DNA from: Rhodobacter sp.
GTDB lineage: Bacteria; Pseudomonadota; Alphaproteobacteria; Rhodobacterales; Rhodobacteraceae
Direction of reading: 5' to 3'
NCBI GenBank assembly: GCA_013824055.1
Contig: PNNE01000162.1
Span: forward strand, 1 to 7,439
Length of the DNA stretch: 7,439 bases
Part shown: positions 5,831 to 7,439 of the stretch, in pieces
Layout of the letters: the number at the start of each line of letters is the position of its first letter
How positions within the stretch are numbered: position 1 is the stretch's first letter
The notes under the pieces: generated by a model
Database searches by the model: none
The model's input: only the letters and a program-made list of their open reading frames with translations
What the model was told of the DNA's origin: nothing
Translations under genes and position numbers: made by a program

Positions 5831-6141
5831 GGGCGCTCTGGCTGCTTGTCCTGGTGCCGGGCACCGCTGCCGCGCAGCAGTTCACCGGCGCGACCTATGT
5901 CTGCGACCGGGGCGTCGAGGTTCCTGCCACCTACGTCAACGGTCCCGATCAAAGCCTGGTCGTGATCAACGTCGACGGCAGCCAGATCACGCTGCTGGGG
6001 GAGCCCGCGGCCTCGGGCGCGCGGTATGGCTGGCCCTCGGACGGGTCAGGTTATGTCTGGTGGAGCAAGGGCGACGAGGCGATGCTGTACTGGAAGACAC
6101 CCGAGGCCGAGACGCTGCTGCTGACCTGCCGCGCAACATGA
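5827..6141 (+). CDS. Exported MliC/PliC-type C-type lysozyme inhibitor
   Basis: A 104-residue protein with a Sec signal peptide (MRALWLLVLVPGTAAAQQ, cleavage expected after residue 16, AAA before QQ) and one MliC domain. Visible family features are YVCDRG with Cys26, the central SGARY with Ser63, YVWWSKGDEAMLYW with Lys81, and LLLTC with Cys101; Cys26 and Cys101 would form the conserved disulfide. In characterised MliC proteins the Ser and Lys loops insert into the lysozyme active site. There is no lipobox Cys, so the mature protein should be soluble in the periplasm (PliC-like) rather than an outer-membrane lipoprotein. Its start overlaps the zapA stop (ATGA), so it is made together with ZapA. 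Physiological target (host or environmental lysozyme, or an own muramidase) is unknown. Confidence 0.82.
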   Translation: MRALWLLVLVPGTAAAQQFTGATYVCDRGVEVPATYVNGPDQSLVVINVDGSQITLLGEPAASGARYGWPSDGSGYVWWSKGDEAMLYWKTPEAETLLLTCRAT

Positions 6142-6163
6142 AAGGCCCGCCGAGGCGGGCCTT
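6142..6163. terminator. Terminator hairpin after the zapA/MliC unit
   Basis: AAGGCCCGC (6142-6150) and GCGGGCCTT (6155-6163) pair exactly around a CGAG loop, starting directly after the MliC stop codon. The same structure can end the opposite transcript from grxD, whose stop is 33 bp to the right. The stem ends in TT but is not followed by a U-tract. Confidence 0.7.
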
Positions 6164-6195
6164 GGCACATGCCCTGCCGCCAGACCTGCCGCCCG

Positions 6196-6554
6196 TCAGG
6201 CGTTGGCTTCGCGGATCTTGTCCGCAGCCGCCTTGTCGAAGCTGACGCCCTTGGCTTCCAGAAGCTGGTCCAACTCGCCCGACAGGGTCATCTCGGTAAC
6301 GATATCGCAGCCGCCGACGAATTCGCCCTTGACGTAAAGCTGCGGGATCGTCGGCCAGTCGAGAAGTCCTTGATCCCCTGCCGGATTTCGGCATCGGCCA
6401 GCACGTTCACATCGGCGAACTCGACCCCCATGAAGTTCAAGACGCCTGCCACGCGGCTGGAAAACCCGCATTGCGGCATCATCTTGGTGCCCTTCATGAA
6501 CAGCACCACGTCGTGCTTGGTGATCGTCTCGCGGATTTGGTCCTGTGCGCTCAT
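6196..6554 (-). pseudogene. grxD: Grx4-type (CGFS) monothiol glutaredoxin, frameshifted in this sequence
   Basis: CGFS glutaredoxins bind a [2Fe-2S] cluster with glutathione, deliver clusters and partner with BolA proteins. The first frame (ATG 6554, AAGGA ten bases upstream) reads MSAQDQIRETITKHDVVLFM, then KGTKMMPQCGFSSR with active-site Cys29, and continues to IKDFS. The rest (DWPTIPQLYVKGEFVGGCDI and on to KIREANA) is in another frame. Reading TTCTCG-GAC-TGG instead of the present TTCTCGACTGG restores a normal 119-residue protein, so one G (C on the plus strand) is missing near 6360/6361. As written, translation gives about 88 residues, loses the cis-Pro TIP and GGCD glutathione-binding motifs and ends at 6288. 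Everything else is intact, so a sequencing error or very recent mutation is likely. bolA lies upstream on the same strand. Confidence 0.85.
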
Positions 6555-6619
6555 CGCCCGTTCTTCCTTTTCCATCTGCGGAATTCCCGCTTCCGGGTGG
6601 CCCGCCAGTGTCTTGGCCC

Positions 6620-6648
6620 ATATTTCAACAGTGGCCGCCGGCTTGCAA
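6620..6648 (-). promoter_or_regulatory. Candidate promoter of grxD
   Basis: On the minus strand TTGCAA (6643-6648) and AAATAT (6620-6625) are 17 bp apart, in the only AT-richer patch of the 190-bp gap upstream of grxD. The -10 matches only 3 of 6 positions. It would give a leader of nearly 60 bases. Confidence 0.3.
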
Positions 6649-6667
6649 CCGATATGGCGGCGTAGAC

Positions 6668-6745
6668 CTACAGCAATCCGACCAGCCACGGCGCGACCCG
6701 AGGTGCCTTCGCCATCAGCCAGGCGGCGAGCCCCTGGGTCCGTCC
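6668..6745 (-). other. 25-codon in-frame extension beyond the TAG of the upstream small gene
   Basis: After the TAG at 6746-6748 the same frame stays open for 25 codons, GRTQGLAAWLMAKAPRV followed by APWLVGLL, and ends at TAG (6668-6670). Third positions are G/C in about 21 of 25 codons, as in real genes here. It may be the former C-terminus of the 66-residue protein cut off by a nonsense change, or chance. The rest of the gap to grxD (6555-6667) holds only the candidate promoter and ribosome-binding site. Confidence 0.35.
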
Positions 6746-6946
6746 CTACTCCCGACTGTCGCGCGAGGCCAGATAGGCCGCCATCCGGCGTTCGGCTTCC
6801 AGCGTTGCGGCGCGGCGCGCCTCGAAATCCTCGTCCACCGGCGGCTCGCCCCGCTTGCGCGCGGCCCGTGCCTTCAGGATCGTCACGATCCCCACCAGCG
6901 GCAGCAACACTGTCACCAGCCCACCCAGTCCTGCACTTGTCGGCAT
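6746..6946 (-). CDS. Small membrane-anchored protein in the bolA-grxD interval
   Basis: A 66-residue protein that I cannot assign to a family. Residues 1-24 (MPTSAGLGGLVTVLLPLVGI and on) include one transmembrane helix (about 7-24). A basic patch KARAARKRGE then marks the cytoplasmic side, followed by a charged helix rich in Glu/Arg/Ala (VDEDFEARRAATLEAERRMA) ending ASRDSRE. I chose ATG 6946 because GAAGGAG lies seven bases upstream; the in-frame TTG two codons earlier (6952) is only one base from that Shine-Dalgarno. The stop of the preceding gene is 12 bp upstream, so the two are cotranscribed. The same frame stays open for 25 codons past the TAG stop, which may mean that the gene is truncated. 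Confidence 0.72.
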   Translation of the reverse strand: MPTSAGLGGLVTVLLPLVGIVTILKARAARKRGEPPVDEDFEARRAATLEAERRMAAYLASRDSRE

Positions 6947-6958
6947 CTTCAAGCTCCT

Positions 6959-7267
6959 TCAGACCAGGCCAAGGTCATGTCCGACCAGATAGGCTGCGGC
7001 CAGCGATCCGACAAGGATCAGCCCCAGAAACAGCGGTCGCAGGTCCGGGCGGTCGGCGACGATCCGCGGCAGACGCACAAGCGCGATCAGCAAGAGAACC
7101 AGGATTGCACCGTAGAGGGCGAGGTTGAACGAGACCTGCCAGTCCGGCAAGGGTTCCACGACCTCTCCCGGCTGCGGCCGGTCCAGCCATTCCAGCGCCG
7201 CCACAAGTGTTGCGCCAAGCGACAGAACCGTTGCGCCGAGCCGTTCCTGCCGAGGCTCTGCGGCCAT
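6959..7267 (-). CDS. Small polytopic membrane protein downstream of bolA
   Basis: A 102-residue protein with no family that I recognise. Three hydrophobic segments are visible: about 10-28 (LGATVLSLGATLVAALEWL), 47-66 (FNLALYGAILVLLLIALVRL) and 79-98 (LFLGLILVGSLAAAYLVG). A short acidic and proline-rich loop DRPQPGEVVEPLPDW lies between the first two, and a basic loop RLPRIVADRPDLRP between the last two. The start ATG at 7267 is preceded by AGGGGGACAGG, a strong ribosome-binding region, nine bases after the bolA stop. Its own stop lies inside the next gene's Shine-Dalgarno region, so it is part of a compact operon. Function unknown; the bolA/grxD neighbourhood does not by itself imply a role in iron metabolism. 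Confidence 0.82.
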   Translation of the reverse strand: MAAEPRQERLGATVLSLGATLVAALEWLDRPQPGEVVEPLPDWQVSFNLALYGAILVLLLIALVRLPRIVADRPDLRPLFLGLILVGSLAAAYLVGHDLGLV

Positions 7268-7276
7268 CCTGTCCCC

Positions 7277-7439
7277 CTAGTCCGGAGCTTTGGTGGTCAG
7301 CGCCAGCGCATGCAGCGCACCGTTCGGGCCGTCCATCCTGCCCTTCAGCGCCGCATAGACCGCGCGTTGCTGCTGGACGCGGTTCATGCCCTTGAAGGAC
7401 GGGTCGATCACTTCGGCCGCGAAATGCGCGCCGTCATCA
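7277..7439 (-). CDS. bolA: BolA family protein, C-terminal part (runs off window)
   Basis: The last 53 residues are inside the window: DDGAHFAAEVIDPSFKGMNR, then VQQQRAVYAALKGRMDGPNG and ALHALALTTKAPD. This is the C-terminal two thirds of the BolA fold. The FKGMNRVQQQRAVYAAL helix-turn region and the conserved His in LHALAL are typical of BolA/IbaG proteins, where that His contributes to the shared [2Fe-2S] site with CGFS glutaredoxins. The stop is TAG at 7277. A CGFS glutaredoxin gene (broken here) follows two genes downstream, the usual partner pairing in alphaproteobacteria, so a joint role in iron-sulfur handling is expected from family knowledge. The start lies beyond 7439. Confidence 0.92.
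   Translation of the reverse strand, partial: DDGAHFAAEVIDPSFKGMNRVQQQRAVYAALKGRMDGPNGALHALALTTKAPD

Noticed and set aside
6142..6195. 6S RNA downstream of zapA, as in many proteobacteria
   Set aside because: After zapA comes the MliC-type gene, then a hairpin and the end of grxD; there is no room for a roughly 160-base RNA.
6340..6375. Programmed ribosomal frameshift in grxD
   Set aside because: No slippery heptamer or stimulatory structure is visible at the join (TTC TCG ACT GG), and the family is not known to use frameshifting; a one-base loss explains it.

Overview
The window looks like a chromosomal piece of a GC-rich alphaproteobacterium, most likely Rhodobacterales (the Rhodobacter/Paracoccus group). 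The reasons are the protein sequences (GapB-like GAPDHs, a Rhodobacterales-type transketolase, a ZapA with a coiled-coil partner gene, BolA next to a CGFS glutaredoxin), the strong G/C bias at third codon positions, and TTAGCGC-type palindromes like those bound by the LacI-family central-carbon regulator CceR/PckR in this class. No mobile element, CRISPR array, tRNA or rRNA is visible.

Layout. Positions 1-1535 (minus strand) hold two paralogous glyceraldehyde-3-phosphate dehydrogenase genes: gap2 is complete (534-1535) and gap1 runs off the left edge (1-273). Between them lies a 47-codon gene for a one-helix membrane protein (356-499). Palindromes resembling CceR/PckR operators lie upstream of gap1 (302-315) and, as a pair forming a perfect dyad, upstream of gap2 (1619-1651). 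The pair also faces the divergent DUF808/YedI membrane protein gene (1721-2695, plus strand). DUF808 converges on a transketolase gene (2735-4750, minus), and a near-ideal 12-bp-stem hairpin separates them. tkt has a TTG start, a plausible promoter and a 14-bp perfect palindrome just upstream of it.

Positions 4948-6141 (plus) form a tightly overlapping three-gene unit: a coiled-coil protein with an Ala-Ala-X-Pro repeat linker, ZapA (FtsZ-ring associated), and a small exported protein of the MliC/PliC lysozyme-inhibitor type. It ends in a strong hairpin. On the minus strand from 7439 down to 6196 follow bolA (partial at the right edge), two small membrane proteins and a Grx4-type (CGFS) glutaredoxin gene that carries a one-base frameshift in this sequence.

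How the parts fit: the left half is triose-phosphate and pentose-phosphate metabolism, probably under shared carbon-responsive control. The middle joins division-ring assembly with a cell-wall hydrolase inhibitor. The right is iron-sulfur/iron homeostasis (BolA-Grx4). I did not find a clearly new multi-gene system. The points most worth following are the small protein between the gap genes, the operator dyad, the GAPDH cofactor residues, the coupling of an MliC-type gene to zapA, and two lesions (the grxD frameshift and an in-frame TAG) within 400 bp of each other.
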